Positions 10,643 to 23,145 of a stretch of 64,000 nucleotides of DNA are shown here, piece by piece. Numbering within the stretch: the first letter of the stretch is position 1; every line of letters begins with the position of its first letter. A model generated the notes under the pieces. The model was given only the letters and a program-made list of their open reading frames with translations. It did no database searches and was not told where the DNA came from. Origin of the DNA: Amphiura filiformis (lineage: Eukaryota > Echinodermata > Ophiuroidea > Amphilepidida > Amphiuridae); NCBI RefSeq assembly GCF_039555335.1, contig NC_092629.1:1249935-1313934 (forward strand), in the 5' to 3' direction. The position numbers were made by a program, and so were the translations under genes.

Positions 10643-11848
10643 CGGTCTTGTTTTTTATACTGAGCACCTAAAAAGGGAGGCTCTGTTGCATTCTTACTCA
10701 TCAAGACGTGTTTACATGCATAATATGCATTGCATATAGCTTGTTTATTTGATATTTATTATGAGCTTGTTTAGTACTATTTTTTTTCTTAGACATTGGT
10801 CTTTCAATTTCTGAAACAAAAATTAATGATTTTCATTTGTACTAATTTCTGTAACTCGTTAAGTATTATTAGTCAGGGGTGGCTCATGTGCCGCAGGACC
10901 AGGTGGCGGAGGATCACAATGCTGTACAATGGTGATCCTCCGCCACATGATCTTCAATAAACATTATTGATGAATTTCTACTTGTTTCTGTACTTGATCT
11001 CAGCCAAGTGATATCATGTTTAGCATTCATTGCCTCAGTATTTGTTAATTAGACAATTAAAAATTACTAATTACTTGTTGCTACATTAATAAAGTTCGTT
11101 GACCTCTATGTATTTAATAGGGATTTAATGTAGGCAACATTCAAAAGGATGCTACGGACAAACGAAACATCATAAAAGGCTCAAATTTCTTAAGCAGACC
11201 TTGGCTGTGATCCTCTTTACTTTAGTAAACTAAAAGCTAGTAAAACATAGAAAGTTTGCGACAAATCTGAAAGAGCGCCTTCATGCTCAATTTTGATCCA
11301 AAAATTCCATTTTTACGAAAACGTTTTATCGAATTCTCTTTTAACTTTCAAAACTGGATTGTTGAGCTTATTGTACATCTAGTTACATGCCCCAATCATG
11401 AAAATTTGCATCTCTAGTGCAAGATAAGGGGTGTTATAAAGAAATTTATATAAATAGTGACATATTTTTGACCACCCTGTATCTACATAATTGAAGTACT
11501 TGACCGCTAAAAGTTCCATATGGCTAGGTGGGCAATTAAATTAACTAGATATTAAACACGTGTCAAAACTTTACATTATCAATGTACGTCGAGGGGTGAC
11601 ACCCCTAACTGAATTAATATTTTCATTCTTATTTTGCTTGTTACACCCTGTATATTATATGGGTCACCCTGTATAATTACTCCCATTGTATGGTTTCTGA
11701 AATCGTCTGAGTATATGCTCTCAGAATATATACTTTTATTGGGTTCTAATGTAAACTTTTAAAGTTATAGTACCAAACCTTTAAAAGCATGTGATTTGTT
11801 TGAAAAATACACATGCAACGCAATTGGTGCCCAACAAAAAACATGACC
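10643..11848. mobile_element. Putative TIR element nested in the R4 intron
   Basis: The block begins CGGTCTTGTTTTTTA and ends AACAAAAAACATGACC, an imperfect inverted terminal repeat. TTA lies on its left and TTAA on its right. It sits between the interrupted R4 intron and the TTAA element at 11853. No coding sequence is recognised. A strong 15-bp hairpin lies inside it at 10903-10946. Confidence 0.45.
10903..10946. other. Perfect 15-bp stem hairpin
   Basis: GTGGCGGAGGATCAC and GTGATCCTCCGCCAC flank a 14-nt loop. It is GC-rich in an AT-rich setting. It could be a structural part of the surrounding mobile element; nothing shows that it is transcribed. Confidence 0.8.
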
Positions 11849-11852
11849 TTAA

Positions 11853-14144
11853 GGGGGTACTACACTCCTGGCCAATTTTTCGCCTATTTTTGCATTTTTC
11901 TCAAAAATTATAGCACATTGGTGACAGGTAAGATATGTATATTATAGGGGCAAAAACTACAACTACTAGGGTGCATCATGCCCCCCTTTTGTCAACCAGA
12001 TTTTAAGTAGCTAGTCTTGAAATGTGCCAAATGATGATAAAATGAGATTGCCAAAATTTGAATTCATTCTGAGTTCGTCTTATGGGTCCTCCGTGGCCCG
12101 AAAGTTTGAACGAATAACCCATATGAACATTACGTAATAGGCATATATGGCAGCTATATATTTTCAAATGTTTAATGGGACATATAATGGCTGCCATGTA
12201 CTTAAAATACATGATTAGGGTTATAATGTAATTGGAGTTTGTTTTCAACTAAACTTGAAGTTAAAATTCAAATGAATATGGCATATACATCATTAAAATG
12301 AATAGCTGCCATGTGCTTTGACACACATTTTTAACATAGTGCTGCCATTTACAATTGCTGAATTTTAACTATATTTCAAACCGGGATTTCAAAGCACAAT
12401 TAAGCTGAAAACCTACCCACCGTTCATGTGGGATGAAAGTCACGCTTTCTCTTAGTACTCCTTCAATGTTTGTTTTCATGAAAGTTCATGTTTAGTTGTC
12501 CTGTCCTCAGTGTCCTGTCCTGTTCAAGAACATTTTGATAATGGCGCTCAGATTTTGCAGTGCTGGTGTCGAGTTCAATTTCACTGCAAGCTCAGCTGCA
12601 TCGTTGACGACATTGATGGCACCGATGTTGATTTTAGAAGTCTGATAGTAGCACACATAGCCCAGTTCTCCACTCTCTCTTTAAGAAATTGATGGTCGAT
12701 CTGCAGAATCCTCAACATCATGAACCATTGTTGCCAAGTCTGCGAGTGAAGTTAAACATGTGATGTTGTCAGGGAAGGTTGGTTTACTAAACCCCACACC
12801 AAACCAGTTACTCGTGAGTTATAACCTCTTCTGCTGGTTTTACCTGTAAAAGTTTAATCGCAATTGCTTGCTTCTCTGTGTCTGGCACAATTTCCCTGAA
12901 GAGGGCAAGAGGAATCATCTCGACACTCCTCAGTTAGGTACCACAGATGGCATTTTAGTGCCTTGATTGCACTCTGTGATACTGAAGAATCCCGGTGAAG
13001 AATTCACAGAATCGTATGCTAGATGCTTGTAGAGGTCAAGATCATTCTAGGGTGCATCAGCAGTCTGACTACAGGTCATCCACCAGGAACTGTAGATGAT
13101 ACTAGGGAACAAAGTCATGTGGCAGCTGGGCGATGTTATTTTCCAACATGGTGTATTTATATTGGTGATCTTAATCGAGTACAGTGACTTTGCCATCTAC
13201 CTTGCCTTGTGGATTGCACCAGGCTGCTTAAATGTCAACACCTTCACATAAGAATACCTTCAAGGTAGTGTAGTCATCTCTCTTCATTTCTGCCTTTGAC
13301 TTTTAGATCTCCAAAGTATCAATTCGTATACTGTCTAATAATTGTACGTCTGAATCTGTTCAGGGGAAACCCAGCTTTCTATGAATAGTGCCCAGGGATA
13401 CAATGGAAGTATTCTATCTCATGAATGACTCCACATTATTAGGCCAAAGACAAATCATCAATTACATTGTTAGCCAAAAAAGTCATTTCCCCACTAGAAA
13501 TACACATATTTCACTGTGTTAAGTATCAAATTCAAGAAATGTATGTGGCAGGTATTTGTTTACATGATTAATTATGGGTTTGGAAAAGCTGCTCCATGTT
13601 AAAATGTAATAGGTTAGGATTGCCTGTATCATTTACATAGTTAAATAACACCCCAAGTACTTGGTTACTTAGAGCAGCCAATTTTATGATCGAAAATCCA
13701 TATTATGAGAATAGCTGCCATATGCCTATTGTGTAATGTTCATATGGGTTATTCGTTCAAACTTTCGGGCCACGGAGGATCCATAAGACGAACTCGGAAT
13801 GAATTCAAATTTTGGGAATCTTATTATTTCATCATTTGGCACATTTTAAGACTAGCTACAAAAAATCTGGTTGACAAAAGGGGGGCATGATGCACCCTAA
13901 CAACTACTGTACTGAAAATTCAGCAACTCAAAGCAAGTAGTTATTGATTTATTGATCAAATATTGGTTTCCCTCATTTTTGACTGTAACTCCACTACTGT
14001 AGTCTGTGCTGAAATAAAATTTCCAGTGCAGTAGTTGTAGTCCTTGCCCCTATAATATTCATATATTACTTGTCCCCAATGCGCTATACTTTTTGAGAAA
14101 AGTGCAAAAATAGGCACACAATTGGGCAGGGGTGTAGTACCCCC
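11853..14144. mobile_element. TTAA-flanked DNA element with long inverted arms (2.3 kb)
   Basis: TTAA lies directly on both sides (11849-11852 and 14145-14148). The ends GGGGGTACTACACTCCTGGCC and its near complement (..GGGCAGGGGTGTAGTACCCCC) begin inverted arms of roughly 320-440 nt (11853-12170 against 13700-14144; the right arm has about 130 nt extra). TTAA targets are typical of piggyBac-type transposons, but no transposase is visible. The middle (about 12480-13480) is less AT-rich and could be captured sequence; I do not recognise it. It interrupts the intron just before exon C4. Confidence 0.8.
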
Positions 14145-14193
14145 TTAATTCAGCAACTGAATATTGCATTTATTTTCATTTTGACCAACAAAG

Positions 14194-14451
14194 CTATAAC
14201 AGCAACGGATCTATCGGCAACAGCAGCAATGGACTACGGAGCGCTTACTCCAATGACAGATTTGATATTTGCAGCGGATGAAGATGAGAAAACTGTAACT
14301 TTGGCTATAACCGATGATACCCTTCAAGAGCATACAGAACAACTGATGGTAGAAATTGGATTTGCTAATGCGGCTGCTGCTGCGCTTGCTGGACAAGCAC
14401 TTCTTGAACCTCTTCACAAAGCTACAGTCACAATTGAGGATGACGATTTTA
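14194..14451 (+). CDS. Gamma C-half Calx-beta exon (C4)
   Basis: The exon has 258 nt, phase 1 at both ends, acceptor CCAACAAAG and donor GTAAGG. It encodes about 86 residues: ITATDLSATAAMDYGAL, the strand DLIFAADEDEKTVTLAI, the acidic TDDTLQEHTEQLMVEIG motif, an Ala-rich loop (NAAAAALAG), and KATVTIEDDDF. The frame is intact. No N-half exon of its own unit is present; N2 at 2907 is the nearest intact upstream one. Confidence 0.85.
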
Positions 14452-14520
14452 GTAAGGAGTCAAATAGCATGGTAGATTGTTTTATAATACTTGCAAATGC
14501 TGGTTAAAACTAATTGTCTT

Positions 14521-15208
14521 TACCCAGCAAACACAAAAACGTTTTAAAAACGTTTTAAATAAGTTATATTTTGGCTTTTGGTTTGGGTAAAAACGTTTTA
14601 ATAACATTAAAATGTCGGGTTATATTAAGGTCATGATAACGTTTTAAAACGTTTTGTATGNAAACACACTACAACAATATTTTTNAAAGTTTTCAAAAAA
14701 TGTTATTGTAAACTATTTTTACAAACATTTTTGCCAAATATTGTGTCAATACTTAAATAACATTATGTTTGAACCCAGCAAACACAGAAATGTTCTTAAA
14801 ATGTTTTTTTCAAAACCTTTTAATAACATTTAAATGTCGGGTTATACAAAGGTCATGAAAACGTTTTTAAAACGTTATTGAAAATATTTTGGGCAAACAT
14901 TTTTCGCAAAATATTTTTTCTACTCAAAATAACATTCTGTTTAGAATGTTTTGTATCAAGTTTTCAAGAATGTTTTTGGAATGTTATTAAAACGTTTTTA
15001 TACCCTTTATATAACCCGACATTTAAATATTTTCTGTAAAACATTTTTGTTTGCTGAGCAGTAGATTATCAAAAAATCTTTTTTAAGGTTATGAAAACGT
15101 TTTATACTCTTAATATACCCTTTATATAACCCGACATTTAAACGTTTTCTGACAACCTTTTATAACCTTTTGCGAATGATGTCGAAAACGTTTTGTGTTT
15201 GCTGGGTA
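14521..15208. mobile_element. Composite MITE, ACCCAGCAAACAC family
   Basis: It begins TACCCAGCAAACACAAAAACG and ends TTTTGTGTTTGCTGGGTA. Another left-type terminus, ACCCAGCAAACACAGAAA, sits inside at about 14774, so two copies appear nested or tandem. AACGTTTT and ATGTCGGGTTATA words recur throughout. Two single ambiguous bases (n) occur near 14661 and 14685. It inserted 70 nt after exon C4. Confidence 0.85.
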
Positions 15209-15446
15209 ATTATATATCAGCGATGAAATTCTATTTTTACACACGACACTTATACGTATTTTTCGTCCCGCGTATTATTGAGAAATTGTCGATTTACTGC
15301 TTAATGTATGTACATTGTGAAGACTATTGATCATTAATTTGAGTTTGAGACCCATAACCCTTTACAAATGTCCAGATCATGCAATTGTAAGATTTTACCT
15401 TCTTAATGACATTTAACCCAAAATCTGTGTATAAGTTGATCATTTA

Positions 15447-15616
15447 GAGAATAAACGATATGAATTTTTGTTTTTACTATCCTCTACCGTGTGATAGACA
15501 ACAGGCAGGTCCAATATTTTGAGTAGCGGATGCCGGTGCAGACTACGATAAATATCTGCCTGTCGTCTATCATAGGTAGAGGATAGTAAAAACAAAAACT
15601 CCTATCGTTTATTCTC
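15447..15616. mobile_element. Short palindromic MITE
   Basis: AGAGAATAAACGATATGAAT..TACTATCCTCTACC on the left is mirrored by GGTAGAGGATAGTA..CTATCGTTTATTCTC on the right. Total length is about 170 nt and it has no coding capacity. Confidence 0.75.
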
Positions 15617-15809
15617 ATTCTTAGTCAGTTAAATATTATTTTAATAACTGTAAATTATTTTGTTAAGCAAAAACAAAGTTACCGTTATAAAAACTCACCT
15701 TATCCAGTCAGTCGGGATGACCCTCAAACGCTGCTCTGTGTGAAAGTAAATATGCATAACAACCAGTGCGCGTACCGCTCCGTGACCAATTATGCATACT
15801 AATTAGCGC

Positions 15810-16690
15810 ATGACATTCCCCTGTTTGAAGAGTTCTAATATCTTTGTTTTAACATGAAAAATTACAAAACATTCAAATTATCATGCCAACCCACTGAACT
15901 TGCACGTTGCAAAAAACGAAGTAGATCTAAGTTTATTTCGATGGATAAATAGCGTGTTTTTTGAACTAGCAAGTTTCAGTACAAAAATCGGAAAAAACAC
16001 AGTATTAAATTCCATTTTCGGCAGTAATTCAAATAACACATTCGTATAATTCAAAAATATGACCGATACAAAGGTTTTGAATACCAATACCTCGAAAAAT
16101 CCGTACAAAGTGGCGTAAATCGACCAGGAGGTAGACCTTTTTGCGAAGGTCAAATGAGGTTTGAGAACAATCAGCCCGTGACATTCCCCTGTTTGAAGAG
16201 CTCTAATTTCTTAATTTTATCATACAAAATTAGTAAAGTTGCATGTCGCAAAAGAAGAAGGAAATCAAAGATTATTTAGATGAAAAATAAACGTGTGTTT
16301 TGAACTTCACAAATATGAAAGATAAAACGGTTTTGTACACAAATGCCACAAAAAATTGACGTAGATCGCCCGGGAGGTAGGCAGTTATCGGCGAAGATGA
16401 AATGAGCTTTGAAAATATTCAGGTTTCTTAAAACTTTTTGTTTTCTTATTTAGGCTTTGACGAACTGCACACTGCACAACACTTGCATAGCACGAGCGTC
16501 ACGCAAAGTTAACCGCGCGCCGGCGCAGTAAAAATACCACGAGAAAAGCCTGCAATTCGGTAAAATTCGCATTTTTCCATCATGTTTGAAGAACAATTTA
16601 GACACGTAATCTAACTAACACATACCAAACAAAGCGAACAAAAAAGTTCATGATTAGGTAAATCGGACAGGAGGTAGACGAATGTCGCCT
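15810..16690 (+). repeat. Diverged tandem repeat, about three copies
   Basis: The phrase TGACATTCCCCTGTTTGAAGA occurs near 15810 and 16170. The phrase TAAATCGACCAGGAGGTAGAC or close variants occurs near 16118, 16363 and 16662. Step size varies (about 250-350 nt). I see no coding sequence or known family. Confidence 0.6.
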
Positions 16691-17127
16691 AAGGTTTTCA
16701 ATTTGGGTAAATTCAACAAAAAGTTAGTGTCATTTAAATGACCAAAAACAACGAAAAATAAAGCAAACTTGGTTTCGTTTTTTATCCCAGAATTAAATGT
16801 ACATGCCTCCTTAGCAATTTGGAAGCAATTTTGAAATTTTTGTCAGAAACAGATGCCAGTATACACCTTATCTTTCAGGTCAGCCATTTGCATATAATTG
16901 GATACCAGGATCGTATTCTGATTCGTTGCACTTCGAGTTAGCATAATTTTGGATACCTCCATATTTGGGTTTACCTAATTAATTATTAATGACGATTACG
17001 TTGTTTACATCATGATGTCATTAGAGCTTGTCACTAGTCCGATTCGGAACACGAAAAACATTTGCACGTTTCTTTCCATTAACGTTATATCGTGAAATAC
17101 CACACAGCGGAGGAGTTAGTTTTTTAT
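16691..17127. other. Intron DNA, nothing recognised
   Basis: AT-rich stretch between the diverged tandem repeat and the next TTAA element. I see no exon, RNA gene or repeat that I can name. Confidence 0.4.
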
Positions 17128-17131
17128 TTAA

Positions 17132-17809
17132 GGTTGGTCTGAACCCTGGAATTATGGAAACTTTCGGGCCTCATAACTTCTAAATTGTTGGTTTAAAATA
17201 TATAAAAGTATACATATTTAGAATGGCAACGACTTGATAAGTTCATCTGTGGGGTCAAATTTTGGCCAAAATGCCATTTTTGGCCCAAAATCCCAAAAAT
17301 AACGGTTTTTTTTATTAATTTTTAAAAACTAGATCAAAATATCTAGGACCTGTTTTTTCATTTTTTTGAATTTTGACCAATTTCACCAATAATATTTGAA
17401 ATTTGGGCCAAAATCGGGCTTTTTTAAAACGTTTTTTTGAAAAATCAGCATTTTTGACCATTTTTGGTGCCAAGTTTTCAAAGTTGGTCGAAATTAAAAA
17501 AAAATGAAAAAGAATTGTCCTAGATATTTTGATCTAGTTTTTAAAAATTAATAAAAACAAAATTTTGGCCCAAGAATTTTTTTGTTACGATGCACGAAAA
17601 AGAAGTGGGCCAAAAACCGTTATTTTTGAGAATTTTGCCATTCTAAATATGTATACTTTTATATAGGCCTACTTTAGACCAACAATTTAGAAGTTATGAG
17701 GCCCGAAAGTTTCCATTATTCCAGGCAGGGGCGGACTGGCCACTGTGGCGTTGTGGCGATCGCCACATGGGCCGCTTGGTTCTGGGCCGTAATAGGGTTC
17801 AGACCAACC
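17132..17809. mobile_element. TTAA-flanked foldback element
   Basis: TTAA lies at 17128-17131 and 17810-17813. The 16-nt termini GGTTGGTCTGAACCCT and AGGGTTCAGACCAACC are perfect inverted complements. The arms continue with GAAACTTTCGGGCCTCATAAC, interrupted on the right by about 80 nt (17726-17795) containing GTGGCGATCGCCAC. The centre is rich in AAAATTTTGGCC words. It has no coding capacity. Confidence 0.85.
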
Positions 17810-17813
17810 TTAA

Positions 17814-18680
17814 GGAAAATATTCTTGGCGATGACCCCATGTTGACAATAGCTAAATAAGCTGCATTAGTTCTGGAAAGGGTTCGGCGACGGTCTGCCAT
17901 TTTTTTTCTTCAGATGTTGAAGTCATTTAGTAGACGTGCTTACCAGTCGTTTTCATTATCCTAACTACAGTTTGCACATTGAAAAGTGAACTTCGACGTA
18001 CGTGATGCGAAAAATTCTTGCCGTACCTTTTTTGGTTCATTTTTCAGCCGGGACGGTTACGTTTGTGGCCACGCATCGGTATAGGGATGACCGGTTCTTG
18101 TGTATATTAGAATTCTGTGATCATGAATGAACGGAACTTGTTTACAAAAATCACGTATTCTGTTGCGACTATTGCTAGCGCGTTTGCGTATCCCGCACTA
18201 GTCTACGCATACAACGCGACACATACGCACACCTCTGCAAGCGTTATGCTGACGTGGGGTTGTCTACGGACCAGGCAAACAAGTACCTAGACAGCCGATT
18301 TTGTTTCGCGTAGTGAACTCCGACACTGCATAGCAACAATTTTGATAAGGACGCAACCCGGACGCAAACAAGCAGACATGTTCGCGTCTACGGAACATGT
18401 TGCAGTTGACGCGGGCGATAACGGCGCAGTAATCACACAAACGAGCTCGTCAAACATGTGTTCGATATTTCTCCGCGTATAGTAACCCCATCAATCCGTC
18501 AATATCACCTTGGATACGTGCCTTCCTTACCGCTGTGGTAAGGTATGGCCACTCATAGGTCTAGGTGGTATGTCTATGGTCTACGGCCTGATAGACGGCA
18601 CCCGAAAACATGCGATTGTCCAATCAGATTATGTGTCTACAACAAGACCACTCCTACTGACTAAAACTAATTTATTGTAT
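17814..18680. other. Intron DNA with a CpG-richer patch
   Basis: Around 18150-18480 the sequence is noticeably richer in CG dinucleotides than its neighbours. No exon with Calx-beta features or other recognisable protein is seen. It may be a fragment of a younger mobile element. Confidence 0.3.
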
Positions 18681-19186
18681 ATATTATTGTATGTAAAATG
18701 TCGAGTGATATCAGTGACATTTTTGGCAAGTCCCCTAAAGAAGACAAGGGTATTCTCATAAGAAAAAAATAGAATTTAAGTAGGCACACATGCCTTCTTT
18801 AGAGGGATGCTTAGACTTTCTGCAATAGCCATTACTTACTCTGCTTCCTTGAAATATTGATATTGCTTATAAATCGAACTCCACGTAGAGTATACTAGTA
18901 ATCACAATCTAAATTAAAATAATATACATAATATACACATTTTGAATTTCATTCTTTCATTGTTTCTCTTTTCCAAACTTATCACAAGGGATTTGTACAA
19001 GTATCATTAATATCATAATTTTCACTTATATTTTCGGACCGTGGTAGTTATTGTTTTAGTACTTTACGTCTTTTTCTTATATCTTTAATAACTGATGTTG
19101 CCAGTAAATGCAAATGCAACAGCTTACATGACTTATTTATAATTTCTTGTTTACATAAATTATCTTGATTGGTTACAAATTTGCAG
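18681..19186 (+). repeat. Lead-in of gamma unit R5 (diverged)
   Basis: TTGTATGTAAAATGTCG.. ATATCAGTGACAT..TTTTGGCAAGTCCCCTAAAGAA aligns with the R1 lead-in at 448-560, followed by the same order of motifs down to the acceptor at 19186. It is clearly older than the R1/R2 split. Confidence 0.65.
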
Positions 19187-19294
19187 TAACTGTGTATTTC
19201 CTGGATTGTAACGATTACTATGTTGACGAGGCAACTGGGACTATCGATATTATCATCAGAAGACAAGGTGATTTGAGTGTCTCACAAACAATAA
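19187..19294 (+). CDS. Gamma N-half Calx-beta exon (N5)
   Basis: The exon has 108 nt, phase 1 at both ends, acceptor TTTGCAG and donor GTAAGT. It encodes TVYFLDCNDYYVDEATGTI and then DIIIRRQGDLSVSQTI. It is one codon longer than N2. It keeps the conserved acidic residue after YYV and the R-x-G turn. It pairs naturally with the C-half at 23231. Confidence 0.85.
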
Positions 19295-19373
19295 GTAAGT
19301 TATTTACTATGATTTCTATGCAACACAATATAAGTGAGATTTGGTTTTCTTAAAAAATGACCGATGACATTAA

Positions 19374-20029
19374 GGGATCTAAAATGAGCGTTTATTGTGT
19401 TTCGACAGTATTTTTTGTGGGACATGAGAGCACCTCAGACCTATCGAATTGCATTTTGAATACGAAGCATGTCTTTCTGATATCAAATAATTTTCATTTT
19501 TTGAAAATTACAATATAATACAATTTTATGACAAATTATAAAAATTTGATATTTTTCAAATTTTGATATATAACAGTCCTCGAAGTAAATTATATAAATC
19601 TAATGATATATTCTTAAAGTGTATGTAGCAGGAAGGAAAAGCCGACGGTCAATTGAAAATTTTGACCTTTCATATTGAAGATATGGATTTTTTCCCAAAA
19701 GACCTAATTTTTTTTTTTTTTTTTTGGAAAAAAATCCATATCTTCAATACGAAAGGTCAAAATTTTCAATTGATCGTCGGATTTTCATCCCACCTACATA
19801 CACTTTAAGTATAAATCATCAGATTTATAAAGTTTACTTCAAGTACTGTTAAATATCAAAATATCAATTTTAATGATTTGCCATAAAATGTGTATTAAAT
19901 TGCGAATTTCAAAAATCAAAATTATTTGATATCAGAATGACATTCTTCGTATTCAGAATGCAATTCGATATGTCTGATGTGCTCTAATGTCCCAAAATAA
20001 ATACTGTCCAAACGTTCATACCCCAGCCC
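19374..20029. mobile_element. TTAA-flanked foldback element
   Basis: TTAA lies at 19370-19373 and 20030-20033. The arms match over most of their length as inverted copies: GACAGTATTTTTTGTGGGACAT..GAATTGCATTTTGAATACGAA on the left and the complement on the right. They meet at a T-run of about 18 nt near 19710. It inserted 75 nt after exon N5 and is non-coding. Confidence 0.85.
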
Positions 20030-20033
20030 TTAA

Positions 20034-20820
20034 GGCAATCATTTTTGAATTTGTGTGTAGCATTCCCGACAAAATATTTTTGCCTGGTGCCTGATCTGAA
20101 ATTTTACAGACGATTAACATTGTGATTATGTGTATAAACCTCTGGATCAAAATGGAAGAAAGAAAAATTACTTAACTTTGCTCGAGCTTTTCTCCTTTTG
20201 GTTATTATCACTTTGTTGTACCAAACATGATGAAATAAAGAAATTGTATAGGTTGAGACTATTGACAACTTTTGCGACACACACCCGCACCTCAACACAC
20301 CCACCCCACACCACCACCCCACCACCCCAACCTCATACACCCCCACACACGCGTTAGTTAAGCAATAATTGAAGTCTTTAAGGGTATACGAGGTATTGTT
20401 GGTCGAAGCAGCCAAAAAAAGAAAAACGATTTTCAAAGACACGGACAGCCTTTTGTGAGACAATGATGAGAAGGCTATTTCTGATAGGGAGTTATAAGTC
20501 ACACTTACAGCATGATAATGGTTGAATATGAATTTACCAAGCCAGTGTTAACACATCAATTCGTTTCTTCAGCTCATTTTTGAGGAATTTCCCCAACGCC
20601 GTACAATTATAGTGATTAAATCTTCCGCATTTTTAGTCAATGATGATGACGTCATTAGATTTTCACTAATAATTTTCAAATTTGCCAAATACTGAATGCA
20701 CATATTATTCCATGTTTTAAAAGTGGTCTTAGCTTTCCATCCTATAGAAGAATCTTTATTAAAATCAAAATGACCTTTAAAGATTAAAATTAACACAGCC
20801 ATGCATTAACCCACAACCTA
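20034..20820 (+). other. Gamma unit R5 intron, first part
   Basis: This is diverged intron homologous to R1 (the ATGACGTCATTAGATTTTCAC, TTAGCTTTCCATCCTATAG and TAAAGATTAA landmarks). It includes a strand-biased CCACCCCACA-type tract at 20278-20352. No other exon. Confidence 0.6.
20278..20352 (+). repeat. Low-complexity CA/CCA tract
   Basis: About 75 nt contain almost only C and A with few T and G, in ACACCC and CCACCCC steps. It has no coding meaning despite open frames through it. Confidence 0.8.
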
Positions 20821-21120
20821 AAAGCCATAATGTACGATCTTACAATATTAAATTGGTTATTTCTTTTATTATTATTTTTATTTTGGCATATTTGTAATGT
20901 TTATACATGTCCCAACTTACACTAAATGAAATCAGCGAAATATGTTTTGTTTGTAGATCAACAGAGCAATTTTGACATAAAGTCGTAATTATCATAAGAT
21001 TTAAAAGTCCTCCAAGGTACTCAATCTTAAACGTCCCAAATAGCCAGTGGGTATTTTTTTCCTTTACCTTAGCATCAGCATAAAATGGAGAGAAACCCTT
21101 CTCGGCAATTCTCGGCACAG
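20821..21120. mobile_element. MITE with AGCCATAATG..CGAT terminus, right end missing
   Basis: About 300 nt from AAAGCCATAATGTACGATCTTA match the complete copy at 22777-23145 in the same orientation, then diverge. The right terminus is absent. With the second copy it forms direct repeats flanking about 1.65 kb of other DNA. Confidence 0.7.
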
Positions 21121-21501
21121 CGCCCTCGTTCAGCTTAAAAAAATTCTTGAAATTGCAGCCTCTCTGAGCCTTACTTGCAAATGGTAATCATTGGAGGTGC
21201 GTAACATCATGCGCCATCATTATCCCAACCTGCATTTTGTATTTTTTTTTGAAGTACCAAATGGTTACATTACAAAAACCAAGAAAAAAAGTTGGGATCT
21301 TGATGGCGCACAAAATCAGCAAATCCAATGATTTGATGAAAAGCGCCCTCGTGCAAACTTCAAAGCATCATAACGGCCGAACAAGTTTGAAAGTAAAGAC
21401 CTCAATGGTAAGTTTCATTTTTCAGCAAAAAGTTTTTGGGATTTTGATGGCGCACGTAGTTAACAGAGGTCAAAGGTCAAAAATTCAAATTTTCGCACAT
21501 T

Positions 21502-22260
21502 TCAGTTCAGTTCAGTTCAGTTTATTTCATCCATTCAAAATACATGTTAACATAATACAGAATAATATTTTCTTGTATAAAACAGTGTGGAACATTTTAA
21601 ATTATATGACAAAAGTATGAGAAACAGGATGAGGATGCCACCAAACGCACAGCGTGATGACGTGGCACCCTATACATAGTGTTTCAATTTTACAATAAGC
21701 AAAACAAAATTTAATACATTAGGAAAAAAAAACGAACAAAGACAAACAAGCCTTGTAAGTAGAGAAAATACAAGATTTACCAATGCAAAATTCAAAGTAT
21801 ACAATGCATATTGAATAAGAAATAATTTTATAACCAGTAGGCATATCTAGAATATTAAGTCATTTTAGGCAATTTCCAATATATTACATGAAAAAGATGT
21901 ATTGTAAATGTAACAAGTATTGGATATAAGCCTACAACCTTGAAAACAAAACATGTATGCATGAGCAAATCAGAGGCCTAAATCCAACATTTACATGTGA
22001 ATTTGTAAAAAGGCTAGTACCTACAAAGTAAATGATAAATATAGCAAATGATAATGATATTCAATATTGGAGTTACATAAAAAAAAATTGTTGGAAAATA
22101 ATTTATTGGGGACAAACTCCAACCAAGATCTACCCGCAAGGCAGAGGGACAATATAACACAAACACACGAAAACAAGTCCAATCTGAGATATATTTTAAT
22201 ATAGTAATAATAATAGAAATATAAAAAAATATTTGATCCATTTTTACATGCCTGTATTAT
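21502..22260 (-). mobile_element. 3' end of a non-LTR retrotransposon, 5'-truncated
   Basis: Read on the minus strand, the segment ends GGATGAAATAAACTGAACTG followed by a further AACTG repeat, a typical LINE/SINE-like 3' tail with a short tandem repeat. I see no reverse transcriptase frame, so only 3' untranslated sequence seems to be present. The 5' limit is uncertain. Confidence 0.5.
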
Positions 22261-22776
22261 TGCGCGCCAACGTCACCCGACTCTCCGAATAGCATTTCAT
22301 CAAAGAAAATGTAATTCTCTGCAAGTACTGAAAAAATTAGCTTGGGATCTCTTGATCTTCATATTTTTCTGATTTTTTTGAAAATGGACTTAGCCTCATT
22401 GAGAAGGTTAATAATTGCCCTCTTAATAAATAAACATGAAGAAACCAATAAACATGCAAACATGGATGTAAGCGTGATACTAAAAATGCCTTTCACTGTG
22501 ACCTAAACTGATTAAAAGACCTCTTCTGCATTGAGGCTGGTTTTCCCTTTTAAAGGAAATTTTTATTTACCTAATGAACCATTGAATGAATGACTGAACG
22601 CAATGATGTGTGACGCTATAAATTGGTCAACATGTGTAAAACAAACAAGGCTACACAAACATTTTTGAATTTTAACATTTTGCAAAATATTTTTCGATTT
22701 ATAAACATTAACGATTTTCGATTTATAAACGATGTATAAACATTAACATACCCATACATTAACCAACAACCCTTAA

Positions 22777-23145
22777 AGCCATAATGCACGATCTTATTAT
22801 ATTAAATTGGTTAATATTTTTTCAAATATAAATTTTTTGGCATATTTGTAATGCTTACATATGTCCCAACTTACACCTAAATGGAATCAGCCAAGTATTT
22901 TGTGTTTGTAGATCAACAGAGCAATTTTGACACAAAGTCGTAATAATATGACATTTAAAAGTCCTCCAATGAACTCAATGATAAACGATTAAAATAGCTA
23001 TTTTGGTTTGTTTTTTTCCACTTTACCTTGTTATATCAGTCTAAAATGGACAGAAACGCTCCCAGGCAATTATAACTAATATTATATCAGCTTTTGGATA
23101 AAGAATAACAAAATTAAAATTTGATGGAAATCGTACAATATGGCT
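22777..23145. mobile_element. TTAA-flanked MITE, complete copy
   Basis: TTAA lies at 22773-22776 and 23146-23149. The termini AGCCATAATGCACGAT and ATCGTACAATATGGCT are inverted complements with few mismatches. It is non-coding. The sequence just before it (CCCATACATTAACCAACAACCC) repeats the R5 intron at about 20790, so intron plus MITE were duplicated together. Confidence 0.85.

Noticed and set aside
20821-23145. Direct repeats of about 300 nt flanking 1.65 kb, as in an LTR retrotransposon
   Set aside because: The repeats are two copies of a TTAA MITE with inverted ends. There are no TG..CA LTR borders, primer-binding site or gag/pol.
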